Positions 1 to 7,613 of a DNA stretch of 29,340 bases are shown here, in pieces. The notes under the pieces were generated by a model. That model had not been told where the DNA came from. It was given only the letters and a program-made list of their open reading frames with translations, and searched no databases. This DNA is from a virus: positions 1 through 29,340 of the IMG/VR virus record IMGVR_UViG_3300037961_001370. The stretch is one strand, 5' to 3'. A program made the translations under genes and the position numbers. How positions within the stretch are numbered: position 1 is the first letter of the stretch; each line of letters begins with the position of its first letter.

Positions 1-38
1 ACCACAAAAAAATAATTAACAAAGTTATAAACAGGGAA

Positions 39-245
39 TTAATAAGGACAAATCATATCATAAAAATGTGAATCAATTTCCTTGATTTTTTTCTCTAATT
101 TTCGAAGCTCAATTTTTGTTCTTTTCCCGAAGTCGTTCTTTGCTCCGGTGTCTTTGTCGGCGATTATCATTGCCATTTTGTGAAGGATTTTATCAATCCG
201 TTTTTTGATTGTTTTGTTTGTTCTGTATTTAGTAAGGTCTTTCAT
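39..245 (-). CDS. Small charged hypothetical protein
   Basis: This 68-aa protein is rich in Lys, Arg and Glu and probably mostly helical. It starts at an ATG 10 nt after the phosphoesterase stop, so it appears to be the last gene of the lysis-end operon inside this window. I see no membrane segment, Cys cluster or recognisable domain. The charged, Lys-rich N-terminal third could bind nucleic acid, but that is only a composition argument. I do not recognise the family. Being co-directional and tightly spaced supports it as a real gene. Confidence 0.55.
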   Translation of the reverse strand: MKDLTKYRTNKTIKKRIDKILHKMAMIIADKDTGAKNDFGKRTKIELRKLEKKIKEIDSHFYDMICPY

Positions 246-255
246 AATTATTTTA

Positions 256-978
256 TTAAAGTTTCATCATACAAGATATGGGAATTTTTCCTTCATCCAA
301 AATGATTGCGCAACCAATTGCTTGTTTCTTAAAATTTTTAGCGTATGCGGCCGCATAGGTTTTGTTGTTTATTCCACACCCAGTCTGAACGGCGAACACC
401 CGAAATTTTTTCCCGACAAGCCATTGAACATACGCGGATGTGTGCGTGTGTCCACAAACACTTGACATCATATTATTTTTCGCTTTGGTCAACGCTTGAC
501 CACCTTCACCATGTTCATAAAGAACGTCATCATAAACAACACTTTCAACCCAATTCCAATCCGGTGTTTTTAATACTTCGTTGTAAGAACGAATCCAAGC
601 GGATGGGACACCACCGGTCATCGCTTTTCGTGCGGCTAATCTGTCATGATTCCCGACACAAACATCGACACCGAAAGGGACTGTGTCATTATTAAAAGCT
701 TCATACCATCGTGCAATTCTTTTGACGGCATATGAAAGTTCATGTCCGGCACTCATTCCGTCGGGGTCGGCCTCATGGTATGACCATCCGTGTGCATCTA
801 AAATATCACCAATCATTATAACTTGATTACAATTCCATTTTTTATATTGTTCAATACAATGTGGAAGATATTCATCTAAATCGAAGGGACAATGAAGGTC
901 ACCCACGACCAAAATGTTTCGTATTGTTTTATTTCTTCGGTGTTTTATCAAGTCGTTTTCTGACTTGGTCAACCGCAA
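256..978 (-). CDS. Calcineurin-like metallophosphoesterase
   Basis: This 240-aa protein carries the full set of metallophosphoesterase metal-binding motifs: GDLH (residues 26-29), GD (57-58), GNHD (109-112), a lone His at 156 in YEHGEGG, and GHTH (176-179). Family members use a two-metal centre to hydrolyse phosphomono- or diesters. In phages the substrate is usually unknown; nucleic-acid ends, cyclic nucleotides and protein phosphates are all possible. It follows the 3-TM holin after a 25-nt gap. The reading frame has no ATG upstream of GDLH. The start must be the TTG at 978, or a TTG two codons later, which may indicate weak or coupled translation. The family call is firm; the role in infection is not known. 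Confidence 0.85.
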   Translation of the reverse strand: MRLTKSENDLIKHRRNKTIRNILVVGDLHCPFDLDEYLPHCIEQYKKWNCNQVIMIGDILDAHGWSYHEADPDGMSAGHELSYAVKRIARWYEAFNNDTVPFGVDVCVGNHDRLAARKAMTGGVPSAWIRSYNEVLKTPDWNWVESVVYDDVLYEHGEGGQALTKAKNNMMSSVCGHTHTSAYVQWLVGKKFRVFAVQTGCGINNKTYAAAYAKNFKKQAIGCAIILDEGKIPISCMMKL

Positions 979-1003
979 TCGATATGACTTTTTTTCTTTT
1001 ATA

Positions 1004-1384
1004 TTATTTCTTTTTAATTTTCTCGATGGAACGTCCAGCGAAATAAGCGGAATAACAACAAATCAATAATGTTTGATAAATTGGAACGTATGCGGGTGAT
1101 ATTGTAAACCCTCCGACGTTACCATCAAAAATTGATATAACCACAAAAACCAATGTCAAAAATATCAACGTCAAAGGTCTGATGTTTGCAGGTAACCACC
1201 CCGCTTTATTGTCAGATTCCCAACGTCTTGTCACTTGTTCTTGTGCTGCCCCCTCCGCCTGTGTCAAAATTTCTTTCAATTTAGCTTTTAACGTCATTCG
1301 TTCCGCGTCCGTGGTGATAACGTTATCAACAAGTTTGTTCACATCTAAACCAACGTTTCCAAATAGTTTACTTAAAAATTTCAT
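1004..1384 (-). CDS. Holin-like membrane protein (GTA 3-TM holin type)
   Basis: A 126-aa protein with a soluble, coiled-coil-prone N-terminal half and two to three hydrophobic helices after about residue 70. The junction WLPANIRPLTLIFLT is typical of the GTA/3-TM holin family (PF11351-like). Such proteins permeabilise the inner membrane to release or activate the endolysin. I chose the internal ATG at 1384, not the open frame back to 1495, because it overlaps the M15 peptidase stop in an ATGA arrangement and gives the family's usual N-terminus (MKFLSKLFG). Adjacency to an endolysin supports a lysis role. Another holin candidate lies at 2476-2652, so which one triggers lysis is open. Confidence 0.75.
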   Translation of the reverse strand: MKFLSKLFGNVGLDVNKLVDNVITTDAERMTLKAKLKEILTQAEGAAQEQVTRRWESDNKAGWLPANIRPLTLIFLTLVFVVISIFDGNVGGFTISPAYVPIYQTLLICCYSAYFAGRSIEKIKKK

Positions 1385-1845
1385 AGTGATATATAATTTT
1401 GAGTTATATCGGTGTATTTTGTTTTCCGATTTTCCTTGTATGCTTTCAATATCTGGTTCCGATTGTTCTTGTGGCTGTATGAAACATGTATCCAAGAATA
1501 ATTGAATTCTTCAATCAATTGGTCAAATTCACAATTCTGAATAATTGTATCCATTAATAATTTGTTATTCATGACACCATCTTTATGGAATTGAATATCC
1601 GCCGCCATTCCTTCGGTGTGTTGACTTGTTTTTTTACTACCAAGAGCGACGCACAAATCGGGACTTCTATATCCCGAAGTGATTCTTATTGGCCCTATTA
1701 TATCACGACAAATTTGAAGGACATTGTCACACAAATAAATAAGATTTTTTATTGACCTTTTGTCCGGTTCATTTGAAAGGTTCAAACGCTGCGCCGTCGC
1801 GGATCTTGTAAATTCTGACAAATAAAAATTGGAGGACAATCTCAT
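1381..1845 (-). CDS. M15-family peptidase endolysin
   Basis: A 154-aa protein resembling peptidase M15_3 (PF08291), a zinc D-Ala carboxy- or endopeptidase fold widely used as phage endolysin. Visible motifs are ITSGYRSP (about 55-62), SQHTEGMAADI (74-84) carrying the probable zinc ligands His76 and Asp83, and WIHVSY (118-123) with the third ligand His120. Glu112 or Glu113 is in a suitable place for the catalytic acid. It has no signal peptide, so it should need a holin to reach peptidoglycan. It overlaps both neighbours by 4 nt (ATGA): the thioredoxin-like gene upstream and the 3-TM holin downstream. This tight coupling defines the lysis cassette. Confidence 0.9.
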   Translation of the reverse strand: MRLSSNFYLSEFTRSATAQRLNLSNEPDKRSIKNLIYLCDNVLQICRDIIGPIRITSGYRSPDLCVALGSKKTSQHTEGMAADIQFHKDGVMNNKLLMDTIIQNCEFDQLIEEFNYSWIHVSYSHKNNRNQILKAYKENRKTKYTDITQNYISL

Positions 1846-2183
1846 TCAAATTTTCTTAAATAAATATTATCAATTTCGGATTGTAATTCTTTTTTTGTGA
1901 CAACAAGTTCCATCATGATGTTTGCTTCAAAACGAATTGATTCCCGTTGTTCATCAAAAATGATTATTGTGGGAACCGATTTGATTTTGTATTTATCTTG
2001 TAATTCTGGATTATGACATATTACCACATTATCAATGTCACAATCTTTCAAAACAGATATATCAAAATTGTTTTTTTCATTCCATTCACTATTGAAATGA
2101 ATGACAGAAACTTGACCAAAGCAAATCCCATATCCAAAAAAAATCAACCCCAACAAGACTAATAAAATAGAATCTAATTTCAT
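1842..2183 (-). CDS. Membrane-anchored thioredoxin-fold protein lacking CxxC
   Basis: A 113-aa protein with an N-terminal hydrophobic segment (about residues 5-22, signal peptide or anchor) followed by a thioredoxin-like pattern: VSVIHFNSEW, a middle Cys (VICHNP) and KSVPTIIIFD with the conserved cis-proline Pro71. The position normally holding CxxC reads SEWNEKNN, so it cannot be a conventional disulfide oxidoreductase. The predicted location is periplasmic, facing the envelope. It overlaps the endolysin start by 4 nt (ATGA) and follows the 97-aa membrane protein after 2 nt, so it belongs to the lysis cassette. It may act as a binding or regulatory partner of the endolysin. The fold call is moderately strong; the function is inferred from position only. 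Confidence 0.65.
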   Translation of the reverse strand: MKLDSILLVLLGLIFFGYGICFGQVSVIHFNSEWNEKNNFDISVLKDCDIDNVVICHNPELQDKYKIKSVPTIIIFDEQRESIRFEANIMMELVVTKKELQSEIDNIYLRKFE

Positions 2184-2185
2184 AT

Positions 2186-2479
2186 CTATTTGTTTAAATT
2201 ATAAAGTCGTGTATCAATCTTGTCAATCTTGTCTTCAATCTTGTTCAATTGTTCTTGTTGTGTTTCAAGTTGTTGACCATTGTTTAAAATCGTTTGTCGA
2301 ATTAAAGCGTCTTTCAATTCAAATTCCTTTTCACTAATTGGCATTTTTGGAAGCTTCTTGGCTTCTTCAATTTCAGCCGTCAAAGTGAAGTAAGTGGCGG
2401 ACAAAGAAAGCACGCCACCCACAAAAAGGATGATGGTTTTTAAATCAAGTGTGAATTGACTTTTTTCGTTTACAATCAT
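2186..2479 (-). CDS. Single-pass membrane protein with coiled coil (possible spanin or holin accessory)
   Basis: A 97-aa protein with a short N-terminus, one hydrophobic helix (about residues 13-32, TIILFVGGVLSLSATYFTL) and a C-terminal heptad-like region rich in Gln, Glu, Lys and Asp (about 60-94). The layout, one membrane segment then a periplasmic coiled coil, resembles inner-membrane spanins (Rz-like) or Bacteroidota phage lysis accessory proteins. I chose the ATG at 2479 because it overlaps the stop of the upstream 58-aa gene as ATGA; a frame-open extension to 2500 would add seven residues and lose this coupling. No outer-membrane spanin lipoprotein was identified. Confidence 0.6.
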   Translation of the reverse strand: MIVNEKSQFTLDLKTIILFVGGVLSLSATYFTLTAEIEEAKKLPKMPISEKEFELKDALIRQTILNNGQQLETQQEQLNKIEDKIDKIDTRLYNLNK

Positions 2480-2652
2480 TTTTGACATTTTTCTTGACAC
2501 TTTCTGTCGCTTAATCCTTGAGATATTAAAAGACCCAGTGTGATTAATACTATACTATTTGCATCAACATCGCTAAAACACAACAAGCAAATTGCTGCGA
2601 ATGAATACCAGAATTTTCGACTTCCAGTTATTTTGTTTATTACTTTTTTCAT
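2476..2652 (-). CDS. Small two-helix membrane protein (holin candidate, 58 aa)
   Basis: This 58-aa gene encodes a basic N-terminus (MKKVINKITGSRKFW), a hydrophobic stretch (about 16-28), a short turn containing Asp residues, a second hydrophobic stretch (about 32-45) and a polar tail with two Cys residues (KCQEKCQK). Two closely spaced helices with charged ends is a common small-holin architecture. Its ATG at 2652 directly follows the barrel-protein stop, and its TGA overlaps the next ATG at 2479 (ATGA), which strongly supports it as a real gene. Its place at the head of the lysis cassette fits a holin or antiholin. I could not assign a family by eye. Confidence 0.65.
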   Translation of the reverse strand: MKKVINKITGSRKFWYSFAAICLLCFSDVDANSIVLITLGLLISQGLSDRKCQEKCQK

Positions 2653-2653
2653 T

Positions 2654-3676
2654 TTATATAATTATTAAATTAATCCCTAAATTTAAAGTGTGATTTTTTT
2701 TGTCAAAATACTTTAAATAATTTATGTCCGCGTAAACGGAAAAACGTTTTGTCAATTTAAGATTCCCAATGATTCCGAAATCATAATCAACATTTTCGTG
2801 TCCGTATTCTGTTAGTTTAAAACTCTTGAATAAATAGTTCCCGTAAATTAAAACGAAAGCATTGTCAAGATGTTTATAATAAGACAACCCAATCACACCA
2901 GAAAGTGTGTATTGATTCCCCAGTTCCGAAAGACGTTCTTTGTTGTATTGTGCGGGGATGGTTGCATAGTGTTGTAAAAATTGGGATGTGGTTTGTGCCA
3001 CTGTGTCCCCATTTAAAATCCATCTAAAAAAAGATTGTTCCAATCTGTCCAAATGGTTGTTGTTGTTTTGGTCAATGAACCAAAATTCTTTGATATATCC
3101 AAGTTCACTTGAAACCGCTTCAAAATCGTCATAATTTGGAAAATCGATTTTAAAGGGATTTAAGGAATAAATCGGATGGTAACGAAGGACAACCCCAACC
3201 GACACACGAAAGTTTCTTAAATCGTATTTAAAACGCGTGTCAAACGATTTAAAGTTGAGGTCAATATATCCATTATTTGATGATTGGATTTTTGTTGTTG
3301 TGTGATTCCCTATATATCGGAACCAAATATCGTGATTATTGTATTCACGACCGAATTGTTTAATTTGTTCATATTGAAGTAAATATTCAAATTTGTCAAC
3401 AGGTGAACGGAACACACTCGCGTTTGTTTCATTCCCATCATAATAAAAGCGGGGCTTCTTTTCCCAAGAAAAACGGGATATCTTTCGAACACCGACAAAA
3501 TATCTGAAATTTGAATCGTCCTCGGGTGTTGTTTCAATCAATTGGTTGTTCACATATTGATATGTTTCAATTGGTGCAATTGTTGAATATGTTGAAACAC
3601 CTCCATATATGGTCGAATACTTATAAAACTGACCAAATGACAAAAATGGTAATAATAGAAATATGTATTTTATCAT
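2654..3676 (-). CDS. Secreted outer-membrane beta-barrel-like protein
   Basis: A 340-aa protein with a clear signal peptide (MIKYIFLLLPFLSFGQ) of the flavobacterial kind. The remainder is rich in Tyr, Phe and Asn with many alternating short strands, and ends in strand-like segments (SVYADINYL, HTLNLGINLIII). This is consistent with an outer-membrane barrel. Residues 202-213 read DQNNNNHLDRLE, matching an EF-hand calcium loop (acidic or amide residues at loop positions 1, 3, 5 and 9, hydrophobic at 8, Glu at 12). It starts in a TAATG overlap with the fibre-like gene and is followed at once by lysis genes. Possible roles are receptor masking, superinfection exclusion or outer-membrane breakage. 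No family was recognised; surface location is inferred. Confidence 0.6.
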   Translation of the reverse strand: MIKYIFLLLPFLSFGQFYKYSTIYGGVSTYSTIAPIETYQYVNNQLIETTPEDDSNFRYFVGVRKISRFSWEKKPRFYYDGNETNASVFRSPVDKFEYLLQYEQIKQFGREYNNHDIWFRYIGNHTTTKIQSSNNGYIDLNFKSFDTRFKYDLRNFRVSVGVVLRYHPIYSLNPFKIDFPNYDDFEAVSSELGYIKEFWFIDQNNNNHLDRLEQSFFRWILNGDTVAQTTSQFLQHYATIPAQYNKERLSELGNQYTLSGVIGLSYYKHLDNAFVLIYGNYLFKSFKLTEYGHENVDYDFGIIGNLKLTKRFSVYADINYLKYFDKKNHTLNLGINLIII

Positions 3677-4218
3677 TATAAAATTTTAGTATAGCAATAA
3701 GTCAAGTAAACATCCATACTCCACCCGCCGTCGAATCCTGTTCCACCTGACCACATATAAAAAGCGGTATTTATTGTTGATGAAGTTTTGACCCCTTTTG
3801 CGGGTTGTCCACCGGAAAATATAAATGTATTGTTAGTTGCAAGCGTTGACATAAACCTACTTGCATGATCCCAATATAACGCCGTTTGTGTGTGGTCAAA
3901 TCCAAAATATAAATTTTGATTTGAACCTTCTATGTCGGACGGGTCTGCAGTGGTTAATACTGTGCAAGAAATGGGCGTCACCATGTAACCACTTAACGCT
4001 GTGACAAGTGTTTTTGGTGATTCTCCCGTTTCCAACAATTTGACTTCCGCATTACTCAACGAAAACTTGTCCGTTTGAATTACAAATTTTGAATCAATTT
4101 TTTTGGAAGTTCCACTTGATGACCCAGTTGTGTCCGACACATCGACGACCATATAAAGGTCGCCAGAACCGGTTTGTTCATCGAGTGCCGTTTTGTCCGT
4201 TAATCTTTGATTTGCCAT
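3676..4218 (-). CDS. Putative tail fibre or virion decoration protein
   Basis: A 180-aa protein with an N-terminal module reading LTDKTALDEQTGSGDLYMVVDVSDTTGSS, a pattern I associate with fibre or appendage proteins of Bacteroidota phages. The rest is Ser/Thr/Gly-rich and strand-like, ending in an aromatic-rich region (WSGGTGFDGGWSMDVYLTYCYT) that resembles a receptor-binding tip. It lies after the head-tail connector gene and overlaps the barrel-protein ATG by one base (TAATG). Its size is small for a full fibre, so it may be a short tip, collar whisker or decoration protein. The structural role is inferred from composition and position. Confidence 0.5.
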   Translation of the reverse strand: MANQRLTDKTALDEQTGSGDLYMVVDVSDTTGSSSGTSKKIDSKFVIQTDKFSLSNAEVKLLETGESPKTLVTALSGYMVTPISCTVLTTADPSDIEGSNQNLYFGFDHTQTALYWDHASRFMSTLATNNTFIFSGGQPAKGVKTSSTINTAFYMWSGGTGFDGGWSMDVYLTYCYTKIL

Positions 4219-4294
4219 TGTTTAATTTTTTAATGTATTTTTTTAATTTCTTGAAGTTTTTTAATGAAAACTTTGTCTTATATTTTCCCCTCAT

Positions 4295-4870
4295 TTAACA
4301 AATGTTTTTAAATCCGGCAGCTGCCAACACTGCCTTTGCTAATTGACTTCGTGAATTGACATTCGTGTCCATATTTATTCCACTATAATAATTTCGTGTT
4401 GTTGGTGACATGTCCGCCCCCGTGTTTGAACTATATTCGGGAAACAAAGAAGAATTTTCGGTCAAGTAATCAATCAAACGTTCGCGATAAAATTCACCCA
4501 TGTCAAGAGCACTTGAAATTAATGGTTCGATGTCGTCGAAACTCACTGACGTTCCTTGTTCATTATCCATTTGAACCACTGAATGACGGACGGCCCTAAG
4601 TCTTAAAACGGGATACAAGGTCGCCAATGTAAATTGACACAAACATTTTTGAACATAGTCTTTCAATAGTGTTTCGTAATTTCCGGCCGGTGTTCCTTCA
4701 ACTTCCGTTTTTAATTTTTCAAACAAATCCGTTCCTAAAACCGGAAGGATGTATCTATCTTGTGCCAATAGAATGACCGGATGAATTAAGTTGTCATCAA
4801 CCGATTGTGAAATTGTGGTCGTTCGTTTTAAAGAATCCGAACTTATTAAAAGTGTATGAGTAATCGCCAT
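4295..4870 (-). CDS. DUF6712-like head-tail connector protein
   Basis: A 191-aa, mainly helical protein whose N-terminus (LLISSDSLKRTTTISQSVDDNLIHPVILLAQDRYILPVLG) matches my memory of the DUF6712 family found next to portal genes in Bacteroidota phages. The helical, acidic-patched layout with YRERLIDYLTEN near the C-terminal third is like head-completion or adaptor proteins that dock under the portal ring. It starts 4 nt after the portal stop, which supports this role. The family call is by pattern; the adaptor role is inferred from position. Confidence 0.7.
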   Translation of the reverse strand: MAITHTLLISSDSLKRTTTISQSVDDNLIHPVILLAQDRYILPVLGTDLFEKLKTEVEGTPAGNYETLLKDYVQKCLCQFTLATLYPVLRLRAVRHSVVQMDNEQGTSVSFDDIEPLISSALDMGEFYRERLIDYLTENSSLFPEYSSNTGADMSPTTRNYYSGINMDTNVNSRSQLAKAVLAAAGFKNIC

Positions 4871-4874
4871 AATT

Positions 4875-7142
4875 TTAAATTTTATCTTTTCGTTGTTCCC
4901 ATCCCGGATAACGTCCGCGATTAGGTTTCATTTTATTATTCGCCTGTTGTGCTATTTTCCAACCCCATGGTGAAGGGATGTAAGATTTTGGAATCGTTTT
5001 CACTTCTTCGTAGTCACCTTCATAAACATCTTCACCAACGTCATCACCATCCACAACAATGGTTTCCGCTTTTAACCTATATAAGACCATTTCCCACGCA
5101 TGCTTGCAGAACGGCCCCCCTTTCCACATAAATAAATTATAAGGTGAACCACCTTTACCATGTCCGAATTTACTATTTACGCCGTCCCTTTCCGCTTTGT
5201 CAATGTCTTCAATCCTATAAACAAACCCTTGTCGTTGCAACGCCATCATGTTTCGACAAAATTCACGAGATCCAGAACCGGACTTGTTTCTTGACATATC
5301 TTTTCGAACATACCTAAAACGTATTTTATAAAAAGACTTATCCAGATAACTTGTTTTTGTTCCGTCACCATCCAAATCATTTGACGGGATTTCATTCGCG
5401 AAATCAATTCGTTTCCTAATTTTTCTATTAACCCAAAGGTCAATGCCTTCGTCATCGTCATCACGTTTTTGGTCAACCTCAACCCAAACATCTTCGTCAA
5501 TTTGTTCACCCTCCAAATTATTTTGGATTTCAAGCATTTCTTCGTCGGACAAGTCATTTTCTTTGTTTTCAATTTGTTTGACTTTCTTCGCTGCCCATGA
5601 TTGACCAGCGTCACCGCCCCATAAAGCCCAAGCTATCCGACCAGCAGACGGAAACCCGTCTTGTCCGGGTTCAAACCCTTCACCGCCTTTTGAACTCTTT
5701 TCGTGTCTTGCAAAAAAACTATTCATTCGTTTAATTGTTTCAATACTCAAATTTTTCCCGTTCGAAATATCTCTTGCTCTTGCAACGCCAACTTCCGTCC
5801 CCCCTCGACCATATTCCTTTCGCCATTCCAACCCTTTCTTTGCTTCTTCCACCATTCCTTTTGTCGGTTTGGTGTCTATTTCTTTATTGAATTTTTTTTT
5901 TTTGTGTTTTGCGATTAGTTCTTCCATTTTTTCAATGGTCACGTCTTCGATGTCAATTCCTTCTTTTTCTTCTTCAATAACTTTTTCCGCGTCTATAAAT
6001 TCCGCCGGTTTAACTGTCTTGAAATATATATCAAGGCTGTCAATACCATTCACACGAAAAATCTTTTCAAGTCCTTCCAATAATGTTGATTGAAATGGTT
6101 TGATTACAGAAGACAACAATAATTCAAAGCTGTCTTTGATTTCTTCGGCGTTGTTTCCGAATCCAGAACCATCACCCTTGACACCAAATAATAACGGGGA
6201 AACAATACGATGCGCTGTCAATACCTTTCTTGAAACCTCCGAAGACAAAAATTGATATTTGTCATCGTTGTCACCCGTGTTTAATGGGATAACCTCGGGG
6301 GCCGTGTCTTTTCCTTCATTGAATGTCAAAATTAGTTTTCCACTATTTCCAGAACCGGAAAATTTCGCGTTCAATTTACGTTCAACCTCCATTCTTTCTT
6401 CGTCTGTGGGAATACCATTCGAAAAATTCACCATACACGAAGGCATAAAATTATTCTCTATGTTCGCCAAATGTAGTTCCGCTATAGACATATCGAGTTT
6501 TATATAATCCGTCCCACCAACATAATCACAAATTCCATAATAGAATGATTGTGGATTGTATTCTTTTATTTGTAGCAATTGACTTGTGTGTGTTCGGTTC
6601 TCGGGGTCAAACGCTTTAATGACATGCGGTTTGTATTTTCTTTCATTACTCCAATCGTAACAATACCAAAATTCATTCACATTCCCGTATGAATCAACTT
6701 TTCCACTTCGGATGTATTGTGCCGGAACGTGTTTGATTTCGTGAACGGCCGTTCTTGTTTTGTTCCAAATAACATTGACATAACAACTACCGAATAATTT
6801 TAAATCAAAAGCCAAATTTTTCACCGTGTTTCTATCACCACGATTTAAAAGTTTCGCAAAAACAAGATATTGTTCTTTTGCTTCACCCTCCAAAATGTCT
6901 TTGTCAACAACGTCCAGTCCTTGATATGTTCCTTGTTGGTCACCCGCAATCATTGCCGCCACCCCTTTGATTATAGCACTATTTATCCCACTACCTGTGA
7001 ATAATTCAATCAAGTATTGTGGATATAAATTGTCCAAACCAAATTCAATCCAAGCTTTAGAATCTTTTTCACTAATGTGTGGGATGTTGTAATGTGACAA
7101 ATCCACAACGGACATATTAAAATTATTTTTTTTCTTTTTCAT
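4875..7142 (-). CDS. Portal protein with additional internal and C-terminal domains
   Basis: A 755-aa protein whose first 390 or so residues look like a siphophage portal: GLDNLYPQYLIELF, a stem/wing region with KHVPAQYIR, and HRIVSPLLFGVKGDGSGFGNNAEEIKDSF near 312-338. Portals form the dodecameric DNA gate at the capsid vertex. Residues about 425-525 hold a separate module (PTKGMVEEAKKGLEWRKEYG, VGVARARDI, PSAGRIAWALWGGDAG) often seen attached to phage head proteins. An acidic linker follows (about 530-575). Residues about 605-690 resemble a head-morphogenesis domain (SREFCRNMMAL, VYRIEDID, WKGGPFCKHAWEM). Most portals are 400-550 aa, so this is a long fusion. It starts directly after the preceding stop with no gap. 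Confidence 0.8.
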   Translation of the reverse strand: MKKKKNNFNMSVVDLSHYNIPHISEKDSKAWIEFGLDNLYPQYLIELFTGSGINSAIIKGVAAMIAGDQQGTYQGLDVVDKDILEGEAKEQYLVFAKLLNRGDRNTVKNLAFDLKLFGSCYVNVIWNKTRTAVHEIKHVPAQYIRSGKVDSYGNVNEFWYCYDWSNERKYKPHVIKAFDPENRTHTSQLLQIKEYNPQSFYYGICDYVGGTDYIKLDMSIAELHLANIENNFMPSCMVNFSNGIPTDEERMEVERKLNAKFSGSGNSGKLILTFNEGKDTAPEVIPLNTGDNDDKYQFLSSEVSRKVLTAHRIVSPLLFGVKGDGSGFGNNAEEIKDSFELLLSSVIKPFQSTLLEGLEKIFRVNGIDSLDIYFKTVKPAEFIDAEKVIEEEKEGIDIEDVTIEKMEELIAKHKKKKFNKEIDTKPTKGMVEEAKKGLEWRKEYGRGGTEVGVARARDISNGKNLSIETIKRMNSFFARHEKSSKGGEGFEPGQDGFPSAGRIAWALWGGDAGQSWAAKKVKQIENKENDLSDEEMLEIQNNLEGEQIDEDVWVEVDQKRDDDDEGIDLWVNRKIRKRIDFANEIPSNDLDGDGTKTSYLDKSFYKIRFRYVRKDMSRNKSGSGSREFCRNMMALQRQGFVYRIEDIDKAERDGVNSKFGHGKGGSPYNLFMWKGGPFCKHAWEMVLYRLKAETIVVDGDDVGEDVYEGDYEEVKTIPKSYIPSPWGWKIAQQANNKMKPNRGRYPGWEQRKDKI

Positions 7143-7613
7143 TTAGATTGATGTATTTGTTATGAACACCGGTGATGTTGATGTTTGTTCATATTCATTA
7201 TATGTGATTGATGGGTTGTTCTTTGCACTAAAATTCAAAATCCCGTTCCAAATTACTTTCACAATTGAACCATCCGTCGGGTCAAGATTCGTTGTTGATG
7301 TTTGTTGCCAGATTTTGACATTATAAAATCCGTATGGATATTCTTTAGTTCCCATATATATCGAACCAGTCAAAGGCGCTTCACCGGATGAATTTTTGAT
7401 TGTATAATAAATTTCCCAATATCGAGATTGATAAGTTTTTGTCAAGGTTGTTGGAAGAAAATATTTGGTTTTGTTTGTTTCTTGACTTGTGTATCCAATC
7501 AAAGGTTTGAACGTGTCAACATTGGCCGCCGTGTGGTCAAGGTTGCTAAACAAATCCAATCGGATATAATTGGGTGACGGTGAAGTTGTCGAATCTCTAA
7601 TCGCTTGAATCAT
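7143..7613 (-). CDS. Hypothetical virion-like protein
   Basis: A 156-aa protein beginning MIQAIRDSTTSPSPNYIRLDLF. It is Thr/Ser/Tyr-rich and strand-like throughout (SRYWEIYYTIKNSS, GFYNVKIWQQTS), with no membrane segment. I chose the ATG at 7613 because the open frame back to 7682 runs through the upstream 55-aa gene; with this start the overlap is 17 nt. It abuts the portal gene with no spacer. Position between the major-tail-like protein and the portal suggests a structural, head-tail-joining or accessory role. I do not recognise the family. Confidence 0.6.
   Translation of the reverse strand: MIQAIRDSTTSPSPNYIRLDLFSNLDHTAANVDTFKPLIGYTSQETNKTKYFLPTTLTKTYQSRYWEIYYTIKNSSGEAPLTGSIYMGTKEYPYGFYNVKIWQQTSTTNLDPTDGSIVKVIWNGILNFSAKNNPSITYNEYEQTSTSPVFITNTSI

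Noticed and set aside
1385-1495. N-terminal extension of the 3-TM holin to 1495
   Set aside because: The extension would overlap the endolysin gene by over 100 nt and shows no family-like sequence; the ATGA-coupled start at 1384 is better.
3310-3537. 75-aa minus-strand frame inside the barrel-protein gene
   Set aside because: It is nested in a frame with a signal peptide and consistent strand pattern, and has no independent start signal or operon fit.
5246-5614. 122-aa minus-strand frame inside the portal gene
   Set aside because: It lies wholly inside the portal frame, which has clear domains across the region; the alternative frame is Lys/Thr/Met-rich and domain-free.
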